A stretch of DNA of 64,000 nt from Haladaptatus sp. QDMS2. Lineage in GTDB: Archaea > Halobacteriota > Halobacteria > Halobacteriales > Halococcaceae. The notes beneath the pieces were generated by a model. The model was not told where the DNA came from. It did not search any database and saw only the letters and a program-made list of their open reading frames with translations. Of this stretch, positions 17,534-26,051 are shown one piece after another. Both the position numbers and the translations under genes were made by a program. The stretch is taken from the NCBI RefSeq assembly GCF_029338295.1, contig NZ_CP119791.1, positions 2,852,001 to 2,916,000 on the forward strand, written 5' to 3'. Each line of letters begins with the position of its first letter. The first letter of the stretch is position 1.

Positions 17534-18517
17534 GTGTTTGCTTCGACTCCAGACCTCCTGCGACTTCTCATCATCCCGATTCTCGGGTGGGCGGCGTGGC
17601 GCGACATCAAGACGCGCCGGGTGCCAAACGAGACGTGGATTCCGCTCGCGATTCTCGCGGTCTCGCTGTTCGCGTGGGACGCCTCCGTCGCTTACACGGC
17701 CAGCGAATTCGCCCGCCAACTGTTCACGATTCGGGCCGGACTCAGCGTCGGCATCGTCATCCCACTCAGCTACCTGTTCTGGCGCATTGGCGGCTTTGGC
17801 GGCGCGGACGCGAAGGCGCTGTTCGTTATCGCCGTGTTGTTCCCGACGTTCCCCGTCTACCGCATCGCCGACACCGTACTCCCGTCCGTCTGGACGCCAC
17901 TCGGCGTGTTCTCGCTCACGATTCTCACGAACGCCGTCCTCATCGGTATCGCCTACCCAGTCGTCCTGACGCTCAGCAACGCCCTCTCCGGGGACATCTC
18001 GAAGGTGATGTTCGTCGGCAAGCGCATCACTTGGGACGAGGTCACGCGCTCGTACGGTCGCATTCTCGAAACCTCGTCGGGATTCACCCGCGGTGGCCTC
18101 GACATCGACGCCCTTCGGATGTACCTGCGCTATCGCGGCCTCACCCTCGAAGAACTCAGAGCGAACCCGAACGCCTTCCGCGACCCGGCGACGCTCCCCG
18201 CGGAACCGAATCATCCGGGTGACGGCGCGCTCGCAGACGGCGGTGTCGAACTCGAACAGTCGCCGAAACCCGACCCGGCAGACCCCGCCGCCGCCGACCC
18301 CTGGGGCGCACAGGCCTTCCTCGACGACATCGACCACTGGGCGTATGGAACCACGCCACAGCAACTCCGCGAAGGGCTCGACTTGCTCGTCACCGCAGAG
18401 AACGTCTGGATTTCGCCTGGCATCCCGTTCATCGTCCCGCTGTTCGTCGGCCTGCTCGTCGCGCTCTCCTACGGCGACGTGCTGTTCGCCATCCTCGAAG
18501 CGATTGGCCTCGCGTGA
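17534..18517 (+). CDS. Prepilin/prearchaellin peptidase (A24 family, PibD-like)
   Basis: 327 residues from GTG 17534. Membrane aspartyl protease with about six helices: the first catalytic Asp lies in [15 protein letters not shown] and the second in [12 protein letters not shown] (GxGD-like). It cleaves class III signal peptides of archaellins and type IV pilins on the cytoplasmic face. A large soluble region (about residues 160-290, Asp/Pro-rich, including [19 protein letters not shown]) and a last membrane segment extend the core, as in other haloarchaeal members. A TATA-like GCTAACTC lies about 27 bases before the start. Confidence 0.88.
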   Translation: MFASTPDLLRLLIIPILGWAAWRDIKTRRVPNETWIPLAILAVSLFAWDASVAYTASEFARQLFTIRAGLSVGIVIPLSYLFWRIGGFGGADAKALFVIAVLFPTFPVYRIADTVLPSVWTPLGVFSLTILTNAVLIGIAYPVVLTLSNALSGDISKVMFVGKRITWDEVTRSYGRILETSSGFTRGGLDIDALRMYLRYRGLTLEELRANPNAFRDPATLPAEPNHPGDGALADGGVELEQSPKPDPADPAAADPWGAQAFLDDIDHWAYGTTPQQLREGLDLLVTAENVWISPGIPFIVPLFVGLLVALSYGDVLFAILEAIGLA

Positions 18518-18552
18518 AAAGACTCAAAGCCACCTCCTCCCTTCTCCCGACT

Positions 18553-18915
18553 ATGACGATTGCCCTCGCGTTCGACGAACAGGACCTGCTGCCGGCCATC
18601 GCGCAGGACGACGAGACGGGCGAAGTGCTGATGCTCGCCTACGTCACCGAAGAAGCAGTCGAGCAGACCAAAGAGACGGGCCTCGCCCACTACTACTCGC
18701 GCTCTCGTGACGAACTCTGGAAGAAAGGAGGAACCAGTGGTCACGTCCAGCACGTCTCGGAAATTCGCGTCGATTGCGACGGCGACACCCTCCTCTACCT
18801 CGTCCAGCAGGAGGGCGGCGGCGCGTGCCACACGGGCTACCGGTCGTGTTTCTACCGGACGATAGACGGCGAGGTGGTCGACGAAAAAGCGTTCGACCCG
18901 GACGACGTGTACTGA
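18553..18915 (+). CDS. hisI: Phosphoribosyl-AMP cyclohydrolase
   Basis: 120 residues from ATG 18553 ([16 protein letters not shown]). Contains [18 protein letters not shown], the VRVDCDGD-like metal site ([16 protein letters not shown]) and [11 protein letters not shown], with the conserved Cys residues for zinc. It opens the purine ring of phosphoribosyl-AMP in histidine synthesis. It is a stand-alone HisI without a HisE domain, normal for archaea. It is separate from the hisA-hisB run 3 kb away and is tail-to-tail with the GlmM-like gene with no gap. Confidence 0.95.
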   Translation: MTIALAFDEQDLLPAIAQDDETGEVLMLAYVTEEAVEQTKETGLAHYYSRSRDELWKKGGTSGHVQHVSEIRVDCDGDTLLYLVQQEGGGACHTGYRSCFYRTIDGEVVDEKAFDPDDVY

Positions 18916-20301
18916 CTACTCCTCTTCTGCTTCGCTCGTGGCTTCCAGTTTTGCCTCCACGAGCGCCTCGTACATTCCGTCGACGAGTTCCTGGGCGCGG
19001 TGTTTGCCGTGGGCCTCGGCGTAGATGCGGATGAGCGGTTCGGTCCCACTCGGGCGGACGAGCACCCACGCGTCGCCGTGGTCGAGGCGGAAGCCGTCGA
19101 TGGTCGAGAGTTCCGCGGACGCCTTCTCTGCGTGCTGTTCTGCGGCAAATAACATCGCGTCGTACTCGGCGTCGGTGTCGTAGTGAATCTTCGTCCGGAT
19201 GTTCTCGTACCCCTCGAACTGCTTGACCACCTCGCTCGCCTGTCGGTCTGCGAGGAGTTCGAGGAACTTCGCGGCGGTGTAGGCCCCGTCGCGGGCGAGG
19301 CGGTAGTCGGGGAACAGTACCCCACCGTTGCCCTCCCCGGCGATTGGGACGTGGACGTCCCCGCGCTGGAGTTCCTCGATGCGGGTGATGATGTTCGTAC
19401 TTCCCACAGGCGTGAGTTCGAGCGATGCGCCCACCTCGGCGGTCAAGTCGACGAGGCGCTGGGAGACGTTCACCGCGGAGACGGTGGCGTCCTCGGGTTT
19501 GAGTTCGGCCGCAGCAAGAGCGGCGAGCGTCGCGTCACCCTCGATGTAGCGCCCGTTCTCGTCGTAGAAGATGGCCCGGTCTGCGTCGCCGTCGTGGGCG
19601 ATGCCGATGTCGGCGTCCGCCGCCCGGACGAGTCGCCCGAGGTCAGCGAGGTTCTCTGGAATCGGTTCGGGGTCTCGACCCGGGAAGTGGCCGTCCGGTT
19701 GGGCGTTGACCGTCACGACGTCGCAGCCGAGTTCGCGGAAGAAGTCGGGGCTGGTGAGCGACCCTGCGCCGTGGCCGGGGTCGAGGGCGACGGTCAGGTT
19801 CGCGTCGGCGATTTTCTCGCGGTCGACGGCTTCGAGGAGTTCTTCGACGTACGCTTTCCGTGCCCCCTCGACGATGCGGGTGTTTCCCGTCTCGTCCCAC
19901 GGGATTTTGTCGAACTTCTCACCGAGGATGGTGCCTTCGACGCGTTCGAGCTGGTGTTTCGAGAGTTCGACGCCGTCGTCGCCGACGAGTTTGATGCCGT
20001 TGTACTCGGGCGGGTTGTGGCTCGCCGTAATCATGAGCGCAGGGATGCACTCGCGTTCTGCGTATGCCTGGAGGCCCGGCGTTGGGATGACGCCGATGCG
20101 GTCTACGTCTGCGCCCGTACTCGCGAGGCCGCTCGCGGCGGCGTCGGCCAGCATTCGCCCGGTGGTTCGTGTGTCGCGCCCGACCGCGACGCGGTCTGCG
20201 TTCCAGACCGTTCCAGCGGCCGCCGCGACGCGCAGGGCGAACGACGGCGTGAGTTCGATGTTCGCCACACCGCGGGTGCCACTCGACCCGAATACTTTCA
20301 T
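18916..20301 (-). CDS. glmM: Phosphoglucosamine mutase / phosphohexomutase (GlmM-like)
   Basis: 461 residues, alpha-D-phosphohexomutase family. The start MKVFGSSGTRGVAN carries the substrate-binding GTRG, ITASHNPPEYNGIK holds the phospho-Ser (about residue 94), AHDGDADRAIF is the metal loop, EGNGGVLF is the sugar loop, and VRPSGTEPLIRIYAEA is the phosphate-binding C-terminal motif. It moves phosphate between C6 and C1 of glucosamine or hexose, feeding UDP-GlcNAc and glycan synthesis. The GSSGTRGVAN start is typical of archaeal GlmM-like rather than phosphoglucomutase enzymes, but exact sugar specificity is not certain. Confidence 0.9.
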   Translation of the reverse strand: MKVFGSSGTRGVANIELTPSFALRVAAAAGTVWNADRVAVGRDTRTTGRMLADAAASGLASTGADVDRIGVIPTPGLQAYAERECIPALMITASHNPPEYNGIKLVGDDGVELSKHQLERVEGTILGEKFDKIPWDETGNTRIVEGARKAYVEELLEAVDREKIADANLTVALDPGHGAGSLTSPDFFRELGCDVVTVNAQPDGHFPGRDPEPIPENLADLGRLVRAADADIGIAHDGDADRAIFYDENGRYIEGDATLAALAAAELKPEDATVSAVNVSQRLVDLTAEVGASLELTPVGSTNIITRIEELQRGDVHVPIAGEGNGGVLFPDYRLARDGAYTAAKFLELLADRQASEVVKQFEGYENIRTKIHYDTDAEYDAMLFAAEQHAEKASAELSTIDGFRLDHGDAWVLVRPSGTEPLIRIYAEAHGKHRAQELVDGMYEALVEAKLEATSEAEEE

Positions 20302-20510
20302 TAACAGAAATGTAGCGCGGGTTGATTGAAAGCCTTCCGACGTTCTCCGGCGGGTGTGTGGCAGTCTCGGGCAGGATTGCTGGATTTGTTGAGTATGGGT
20401 TCCAGGTATGAGCAGTATGCTGGTATATATGTTTGGTCATTAATATTCAAAATTGGTTTAATAAAACTATCTAAATCCAAACCAAAAACAATCTATATAA
20501 TTTGGTTAAT
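20302..20510. other. AT-rich spacer, part of a low-GC islet
   Basis: Sharply lower GC than the flanks, with stretches such as ATTGGTTTAAT and TTTGGTTAATT (imperfect direct repeats) and CCAAACCAAA. No gene is supported. Together with the lipoprotein gene (20511-21035) it forms a low-GC islet between two ordinary high-GC genes, which fits foreign or degrading DNA. Confidence 0.45.
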
Positions 20511-21035
20511 TCAATCATCAACTGGCGTATTAAGTCCTAAACGCCCATCTTCGTGAATATCAACCAAAATGAACCCCCCAGTGACCTGTTCTCCGCTTGG
20601 CCCTCCTGGTCCGAGTCCAAGCCATGTACTTGCGTTTATTCCTATCTCTAATTGAACTACTATATGGAATGCACCTGTTTCGGAGATGAAGGTTGATTTA
20701 CGCACTCGGCCGCCTGCTGCCACGTCAAATTCATCCGTTCGATCCCAAATTGATGGAGCTTCGGGTGGCTGGGTGTCATCTCTGAAGGGGGCATCATTGT
20801 CGTCTTCACTCGTTTTTGAGACAGTTACTGTGACTGTATGCGGTTGGTCGTGGTCGTTCGCAATGACCAGCGTTCCTGATTGGATTGGATCTTGGTCAAG
20901 GGTGCATCCGCTCAATGGCACAGTTATTGTGGTAATCGCTCCAAAAATAAACGCCCGTCTACGAAGTTGAACCCTGGCAATTTTATGTTCTATTCTGTCA
21001 TACGTTTTATGGAATTGTCCATTGGGGGAAGTCAT
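20511..21035 (-). CDS. Putative small lipoprotein in low-GC islet
   Basis: 174 residues from ATG 21035; a GTG at 21077 is an alternative. A signal-like segment LRRRAFIFGAITTITVPLSGC has a twin-Arg start and a lipobox ending in Cys, so export and lipid anchoring are likely, though an unusual 25-residue polar lead precedes it. The remainder is beta-rich (TLVIANDHDQPHTVTVTVS, FDVAAGGRVRKSTFIS), resembling an immunoglobulin-like extracellular domain. I do not recognise a family. Codon choice and GC content differ from neighbours, suggesting acquisition by transfer. Confidence 0.6.
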   Translation of the reverse strand: MTSPNGQFHKTYDRIEHKIARVQLRRRAFIFGAITTITVPLSGCTLDQDPIQSGTLVIANDHDQPHTVTVTVSKTSEDDNDAPFRDDTQPPEAPSIWDRTDEFDVAAGGRVRKSTFISETGAFHIVVQLEIGINASTWLGLGPGGPSGEQVTGGFILVDIHEDGRLGLNTPVDD

Positions 21036-21101
21036 TAGTAAGCAAAGAGTTTCCTCAATGAGTTCCAATAAATCCACCGTAAAAAATTAGCTTCTTCCTT
21101 T

Positions 21102-22430
21102 TTAGTCGTCCGCGCTCACCGACTCATTCCTCCCACTCCCTAATGCCTCACCAACCGTACCCCTCGTCTGCTTCAAGATGCCCCGGAACGCCTTCCGGCG
21201 GGTGAAGAACAGAAGCGCGCCGATGACGATGTAGAGCACCGAGTAGGCGAGAAGGAGTTCGTAGCTCGAAATCGCGAGCGAGATGTACTCGCGGATGAGC
21301 AGGAACTCGATGACGACCTGCGAGACGAACAGCGTGAGCAGGACGACCGCTTCGCGGGCGGAGATTTCGAAGTTCACCAGAATCGAGATGGCGAAGAAGG
21401 ACTGGGCTGCGGTGAGCCAGATTTCGCCGGATTGCTTCTGGTCGAACGGGAGCGCACCGTAGGTGCCAAGTGCGATGGAGTAGACCACCACGAGCGTCCC
21501 GATGAGGAGCGTCCACTGGTTGAGTTTCGAGGAGATGAGCGCGTTGAATCCGGCGGTCGAGCGCGCCTTGTTCACCAGGTAGGCGACGACGATGAGTTCC
21601 GGCGACTCGGAGGCCAGCGGCGCGACCCACTGAATCATGAAGAACGACGGAATGCCAACATTCTTGCCGAGTTCTTCGAGGCCATGTGCGAAGGGTTCGA
21701 CGGCGGTGAAAATCATCAGTCCGGAGAAGGCGAACAGCGCGATGACGGTGGCAATCCGCTTGCCTTTTGGAAATCGCTGGAGGTAGGCGGGAACGCCCAC
21801 GTTGTGTTCTTCGTGTTCGATGTCGCCCTTGAGAATGATGGCGATGTAGGCGACGTAGAGGCCGACGAGGAACAGCATGTCGAGGATGTCGATGCCGCCA
21901 CCGAGTGGGACGAGGAACGCCCACAGCGTGGCGACGAGCAAGAAGACGATCTCGAGACCGATATCGCGGTCGAGTTTGACCACGTCTGCGAGGAAACCAG
22001 TCCGTCGCTCGACGGAGGAGTCTTTCGACGACCCGGAACGATAGAGGGTGAACAGCGTGATGCCGGCCCAGCCGATGCCGATGAGGATGCGGTTCGCGCC
22101 GGTCATGTTCGCGATGGCGAGGTTACCGGCTTCGACGCCGCGTTCTGTGCCGGCGAAGACCCCTGCGTTCCAGGCGTAGAGTGCGTCAACCGCATATTCG
22201 GGTGCAACGGCGAGCACCGCCAAAACAGCGATGGCGAACGCTCGCGGCACGTCCTTCTCTGCGGTCTCTGCCCCCCACGCGAGCAAGAACGACGCGCCGA
22301 GAACGGCGAGACCGCTCACGACGACCGTCGCGCCCGTCGAGAGCGACGGCACGAGGCCAAGCCACACGGCAATCCACGGCAGCGTCAGCACGACCGTTGC
22401 CGCGATTGCGCCGAGCGATTTTTGTCTCAT
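21102..22430 (-). CDS. Sodium/calcium exchanger family membrane protein
   Basis: 442 residues with about eleven membrane helices. Two inverted alpha-repeat motifs of the CaCA superfamily are visible: GNLAIANMTGANRILIGIGW in the first half (with the acidic residue region AVAPEYAVDALYAW before it) and APLASESPELIVVAYLV followed by FNALISSKLNQWTLLIG in the second. These Glu/Asp and Asn/Ser residues coordinate Ca2+ and Na+. It probably exports calcium in exchange for sodium. Sequence of the first repeat deviates from the canonical GNSIPE form, so ion choice is open. Confidence 0.82.
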   Translation of the reverse strand: MRQKSLGAIAATVVLTLPWIAVWLGLVPSLSTGATVVVSGLAVLGASFLLAWGAETAEKDVPRAFAIAVLAVLAVAPEYAVDALYAWNAGVFAGTERGVEAGNLAIANMTGANRILIGIGWAGITLFTLYRSGSSKDSSVERRTGFLADVVKLDRDIGLEIVFLLVATLWAFLVPLGGGIDILDMLFLVGLYVAYIAIILKGDIEHEEHNVGVPAYLQRFPKGKRIATVIALFAFSGLMIFTAVEPFAHGLEELGKNVGIPSFFMIQWVAPLASESPELIVVAYLVNKARSTAGFNALISSKLNQWTLLIGTLVVVYSIALGTYGALPFDQKQSGEIWLTAAQSFFAISILVNFEISAREAVVLLTLFVSQVVIEFLLIREYISLAISSYELLLAYSVLYIVIGALLFFTRRKAFRGILKQTRGTVGEALGSGRNESVSADD

Positions 22431-22558
22431 CTGTCGATTCGCCCCTCCGTCAAGTGGCCCGTCGATACGCGGGCCGGTGATAGGTCGTCCATGTGTACGA
22501 ACTGCTCGTTCACGTAGGCAAACGAGGGACGGATATTTAATTCACAAGCTATCGTCTC

Positions 22559-22699
22559 ATGCGCGGAATTCTCGGGGTAGACGGCGTGAAGGGCACGAAA
22601 ACGCGTTCGAGCGGGTCTGTGGGAATTCAACTCGCAGACCGGCTGAAGACGCCGAAATCGGCTCTTTCGGGGTTAGATAGCTCTCGCTCGCCACCGTGA
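22559..22699 (+). CDS. Possible leaderless small ORF (46 codons)
   Basis: ATG 22559 to TGA 22699. A good TATA-like sequence GATATTTAA (about 22531-22539) lies 24-27 bases upstream, which would give a leaderless transcript. The product is basic and Ser/Gly rich (MRGILGVDGVKG at the start), unlike the acidic proteome, and has no recognised domain. It ends 3 bases before the end of the DUF1508 gene. The same AT-rich patch could instead drive the exchanger gene on the other strand. Confidence 0.25.
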   Translation: MRGILGVDGVKGTKTRSSGSVGIQLADRLKTPKSALSGLDSSRSPP

Positions 22700-22702
22700 C
22701 GG

Positions 22703-22891
22703 TCAGTCGAGGAACTCGACGGTCGCGCTGGCGGCGTTCTTTTTGACGCTCTCGATGCCGCGCTCGACGCCCTGTTTGGTCTGGTAGCCTTCGCCGCTGT
22801 CTGCGATGATGTTGCCGTTCGAGGCGACGAGTCGCCAGCGCCACTGGTCTGCGTTGTCCTGGAACACTTCGAACGTTGCGCGCGTTGCCAT
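22703..22891 (-). CDS. DUF1508/YegP-family protein
   Basis: 62 residues from ATG 22891 (MATRATFEVFQDNADQWRWR). One YegP/UPF0339 module: FEVFQDNADQWRWRLVASNG then GYQTKQGVERGIESVKKNA. The fold is a small beta-beta-beta-alpha unit that tends to dimerise; function is unknown although it is widespread and the halophilic member from Haloferax was used for structure work. It is complete as a single-module protein. Confidence 0.85.
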   Translation of the reverse strand: MATRATFEVFQDNADQWRWRLVASNGNIIADSGEGYQTKQGVERGIESVKKNAASATVEFLD

Positions 22892-22971
22892 ATTTGACAC
22901 CTCGCACGACCGGTACAAAGAACGCGTGGATTGTCCCGAAAGCTTATCACATCAGTGATTTGACCAGAACC

Positions 22972-23424
22972 ATGTCCCTCCGCGAACGAATCGGTGCGCT
23001 GCAGGTTCCTGTCGCCTTGCTGGCGGTGATGAGTCTCGTGAGCATCCTCGGCGAGATGCACACGCTGGTGACCGGCCCCGACCAGGGGTTTCCCGGTGGC
23101 CTCGCATTACTCCTCGCCTACGCCATCGCGTGGGTGAGTTTCGTCGCTCTCGCGTTCATCTTCGCAGTTCCGACCACGCACCCATGGGCAATCCAGTTTT
23201 CGCGGCCCCAGCGATTGCTGTTTCTCACGTCGGGAATTGCGTCGATTGCGAGTCTCCTCCTTCCGTTCTCGATGTTCACCATCGCCCTCGCGCTCGGTCT
23301 CTCCGACCTCTCGCTCGTCGGGAACGCGTGGCTGCTCGCGATGGTCGTCGCTGTGGGAACGTTTGTTGGCGGCCTGTGTTGGCGGTTGGGGGAGGCAGTC
23401 TGGCGCGTCGCTCGCCCTGCCTGA
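22972..23424 (+). CDS. Four-helix membrane protein of unknown function
   Basis: 150 residues from ATG 22972. Four hydrophobic segments (about 12-30, 40-65, 80-100, 110-140) with short polar loops (one contains HTLVTGPDQG, another FAVPTTHPWAIQFSRPQR). No recognised domain. It is separated from the beta-propeller gene by 77 bases. Confidence 0.6.
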   Translation: MSLRERIGALQVPVALLAVMSLVSILGEMHTLVTGPDQGFPGGLALLLAYAIAWVSFVALAFIFAVPTTHPWAIQFSRPQRLLFLTSGIASIASLLLPFSMFTIALALGLSDLSLVGNAWLLAMVVAVGTFVGGLCWRLGEAVWRVARPA

Positions 23425-23501
23425 CCGCTGTCATTTTTGTCCGGCACGGGTCGCCTTTCTATCCCGCAACACTTTCACCTGCCCCGTTCCGTGTGTCAGC
23501 C

Positions 23502-24281
23502 ATGCAAAGCCTCGAGGAAAAACGAGTGTTCGGCGAAAAGACGGGAAAGACCGTCGTCCTCGCGGCCACCGACGTTGGCGTCGCGGCCGTCTCGATTGCG
23601 GGAGCACAGGTCGGCCAGACTGAACTGCTCGTCCAGTGTGCGGCACGGGACGTCGCGGCGAACGACGAACAGGTCGCCGTCGCCACCGAAGAGGATGTGC
23701 TTGTCCACGACGGCGAGGAATTCGTGGAGACGGGTTTCGGCCCGGCGACGGCCGTCGAGTTCAACGACGGCGTCTTGCTCGCGGGCGGGCCAGCGGGTAC
23801 CCTTGCTCGCTATGCCACCGACTGGTCTGCGATTACGAGCCTTTCAGGGCGGGTGAATGCCATCTCCGGCAACCTCGTGGCTACCGACGACGGCGTCTGT
23901 CAGGTCACCACCGCGGACTGCATCGAGGCGGGTCTCGAATCTGTCCGCGACGTGAGTACGGCGGGGACGCCCCACGCAGCCACCGCCGACGGACTCTACT
24001 ACCTCGGCAACGGCTGGATGCAGGCACTGGAGGGCGACTTTACGATGGTCGCCACCGCCGAGGACGGCCGGGCACACGCCGCCACCGCGGACAAGTTCTA
24101 CGCTGCCGACGAGGAGTGGGACGCAGTCTCACTCCCGACCTCCGGACAGGTGGCCGACGCCGCCTACGACGCGGCCACCTACGCGGCGACGGTAGACGGC
24201 ACGTTCCTCGCGGATGCGGGCGAGAGCTGGCGGACTCACCCGCTTGGACTGCGTGACGTGCACGCACTCTGCGTGCTGTAG
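23502..24281 (+). CDS. Beta-propeller-like protein (HVO_0234 type)
   Basis: 259 residues from ATG 23502 (MQSLEEKRVFGEKTGKTVV). Repeated short beta units with alternating AT/AV dipeptides (ATDVGVAAVSIAG, VATEEDVLVHDGEEF, ATADGLYYLGNGWMQ, ATADKFYAADEEWD, ATVDGTFLADAGESW) indicate a propeller of about five to six blades. No signal peptide, so cytosolic. This family is located next to the PRPP synthetase gene in other haloarchaea too, which suggests a functional link to prs, but no activity is known. Confidence 0.75.
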   Translation: MQSLEEKRVFGEKTGKTVVLAATDVGVAAVSIAGAQVGQTELLVQCAARDVAANDEQVAVATEEDVLVHDGEEFVETGFGPATAVEFNDGVLLAGGPAGTLARYATDWSAITSLSGRVNAISGNLVATDDGVCQVTTADCIEAGLESVRDVSTAGTPHAATADGLYYLGNGWMQALEGDFTMVATAEDGRAHAATADKFYAADEEWDAVSLPTSGQVADAAYDAATYAATVDGTFLADAGESWRTHPLGLRDVHALCVL

Positions 24282-24286
24282 TGGGA

Positions 24287-24303
24287 CCGAAAATGGGTTT
24301 ACA
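24287..24303 (+). promoter_or_regulatory. Promoter of prs (BRE and TATA)
   Basis: CCGAAA followed by GTTTACA, the classic haloarchaeal BRE/TATA arrangement, about 25 bases before ATG 24325; the prs mRNA should be leaderless. Confidence 0.6.
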
Positions 24304-24324
24304 CCCTGCGTACACCGTTCTCAT

Positions 24325-25179
24325 ATGATTGTAAGTGGGTCCGCGTCGCAGGCGCTCGCGGCGGCACTCGCCGCCGAGACGGGCCACGACCTTGCGATGG
24401 CCGCGACCGAACACTTCCCGGACGGCGAACTGCTCGCGTCCGTCGGCGACTTCGACGACGACCACGCCATCGTCATCTCCTCGACCGTCTCGAGCGACGC
24501 GCACGTCGAACTCCTCCAGCTCCAAGACGCCGCCCGCGAGGCCGGCGCCGAGGAGATTACGACCGTCATTCCCTACATGGGCTACGGCCGCCAGGACCGG
24601 TCGTTCAAGCGGGGCGAACCCGTCTCCGCACGGGCGATGGCGCGGGCAATCTCCACCGGAACCGATGGGGTCGTGACGGTGAATCCTCACGAAGAACTGC
24701 TCTGTGACTTCTTCTCCGTCCCTTGCGCGTCGGTGGACGCCGCCCACCGCCTCGCGACGCCCCTTCCCGACGACCTCACCGACCCCCTCTTTCTCGCGCC
24801 CGACGAGGGAGCCATCGACCTAGCGGGAACCGTCCGCGACGCCTACGGCGCGGGCGACACCGACTTCTTCGTGAAAAAGCGTCTCTCGGGCAGCGAAGTG
24901 GAAATCACGCCGAGCGACGCTGAAGTCTCTGGGCGCGACGTGGTGCTCGTCGACGACATCATCGCCACCGGCTCGACGATGAGCGAGTCCATCCAGATTC
25001 TCCAGGGGCGTGAGCCAAACCGGGTGTTCGTCACCTGCATCCACCCGATGCTCGCGAGCAACGCCCAGACGAAACTCGCTCGTGCGGGCGTGGAAGCCAT
25101 CTACGGCACCGACACAATCGAACGTGCGGTGAGCGCGGTGAGTGTGGCCCCGGCGATTGCCGAGGCACTTGAAAACTGA
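24325..25179 (+). CDS. prs: Ribose-phosphate diphosphokinase (PRPP synthetase)
   Basis: 284 residues from ATG 24325. Family motifs: HFPDGELLASVGDFDDD at the ATP flank, YMGYGRQDRSFKRGEPVSAR (catalytic loop with Arg and Lys), VLVDDIIATGSTMSESI (PRPP loop) and CIHPMLASNAQTKLARAGV. It makes PRPP from ribose 5-phosphate and ATP, used by pyrE, upp, hisG and purine enzymes; two PRPP-using enzymes (upp, pyrE) lie in this same window. Slightly short versus bacterial Prs, as in archaeal class III enzymes. Confidence 0.95.
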   Translation: MIVSGSASQALAAALAAETGHDLAMAATEHFPDGELLASVGDFDDDHAIVISSTVSSDAHVELLQLQDAAREAGAEEITTVIPYMGYGRQDRSFKRGEPVSARAMARAISTGTDGVVTVNPHEELLCDFFSVPCASVDAAHRLATPLPDDLTDPLFLAPDEGAIDLAGTVRDAYGAGDTDFFVKKRLSGSEVEITPSDAEVSGRDVVLVDDIIATGSTMSESIQILQGREPNRVFVTCIHPMLASNAQTKLARAGVEAIYGTDTIERAVSAVSVAPAIAEALEN

Positions 25180-25350
25180 GTTTTTGGCGCTGTTGAAATC
25201 TTAGAAGTTTGCCAGCATTGGCTTGCTGAGCATCTCTCATGGTGATCATGTCAGTCGATTCAGGACAACGAATTACAGTCCGCTTTCGGATAGAAATATA
25301 ATTCAGTTTACATTTATCTTCCACCGTGGCGTCGATAACGAAGAGGAGAG
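25180..25350. other. Intergenic region, possible insertion-sequence relic
   Basis: 171 bases of lower GC. The first part (GGCGCTGTTGAAATC near 25187) resembles the terminal sequences of some transposons, but no transposase reading frame can be supported. The last part, with ATATAATTCAGTTTACA, probably contains the promoter of the cupin gene. Confidence 0.3.
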
Positions 25351-26004
25351 ATGACCAGAACCGATACAGTCGACCGAAGAAGTGAGACTCAACAGCCCGG
25401 TGGTGTGTTGCGCCGTACCGTGTTGAAGGCCAGTGCCCTGACCATCGCAGCACTCGGGACGAGTGTCCCCGTTGCCGCCGATCCGATGAATCACGACGGC
25501 GAACCGGGAGATGACCGCAAGGTCGACAGCCCCGTGGGATTCTACGTCGAAGTCCTCGCCGGGCACTCGACATTCCTCGACGGGGTCGCCGCGAAGTTTC
25601 AGATGAAGTACGACGGTGAAGGCGGAACCGTCGTTTCCAATTTGTCACGGGACGCGTCGACGACTGTCGTCGCCAAAGTGACGTGGGACCCAGAAGGGAC
25701 CTCCGGATGGCACACCCACCCTGGACCAGTAATCGTCAGCGTCGTTGAAGGCGAACTCGAACTCGTCAACGAACGGGACTGTATCGTTCGGTCCTACTCG
25801 GCGGGCGAGGCCTTCATCGACCCCGGGCAGGGAAACGTCCATATCGCGTCGAATCCGAGCCATAGCCACAGTGCCGTGGCATACGCGACGTTCCTCGGTG
25901 TGCCCGACGGCGCGCCGCCGACGGTGTTCGTTCCACCGGTGAACTGCGAATTCCCGCTCCATCGGACGGCAAAACTGGCCGAGGTAATCGACCCGAAAAC
26001 ATAG
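25351..26004 (+). CDS. Exported cupin-domain protein with Tat signal
   Basis: 217 residues. The N-terminus has VLRRTVLKASALTIAALG, a twin-Arg signal peptide with probable cleavage after VPVAA, giving a secreted protein without lipobox. The mature part has one cupin: SGWHTHPGPVIVSVVEGELEL supplies the two metal His and motif 1 Glu, and GNVHIASNPSHSHSAVAYA supplies motif 2. Related exported cupins occur in bacteria and archaea with no known reaction. It is 47 bases upstream of an HTH regulator gene, suggesting a regulator-target pair. Confidence 0.78.
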   Translation: MTRTDTVDRRSETQQPGGVLRRTVLKASALTIAALGTSVPVAADPMNHDGEPGDDRKVDSPVGFYVEVLAGHSTFLDGVAAKFQMKYDGEGGTVVSNLSRDASTTVVAKVTWDPEGTSGWHTHPGPVIVSVVEGELELVNERDCIVRSYSAGEAFIDPGQGNVHIASNPSHSHSAVAYATFLGVPDGAPPTVFVPPVNCEFPLHRTAKLAEVIDPKT

Positions 26005-26051
26005 GCCTGTTGATAATTGTTATGATTCACCGGCACCTATTGGTGTACCCT

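Noticed and set aside
19183-20304. 373-codon plus-strand frame opposite the GlmM-like gene
   Set aside because: Antisense shadow without a domain; the mutase on the minus strand has every catalytic motif.
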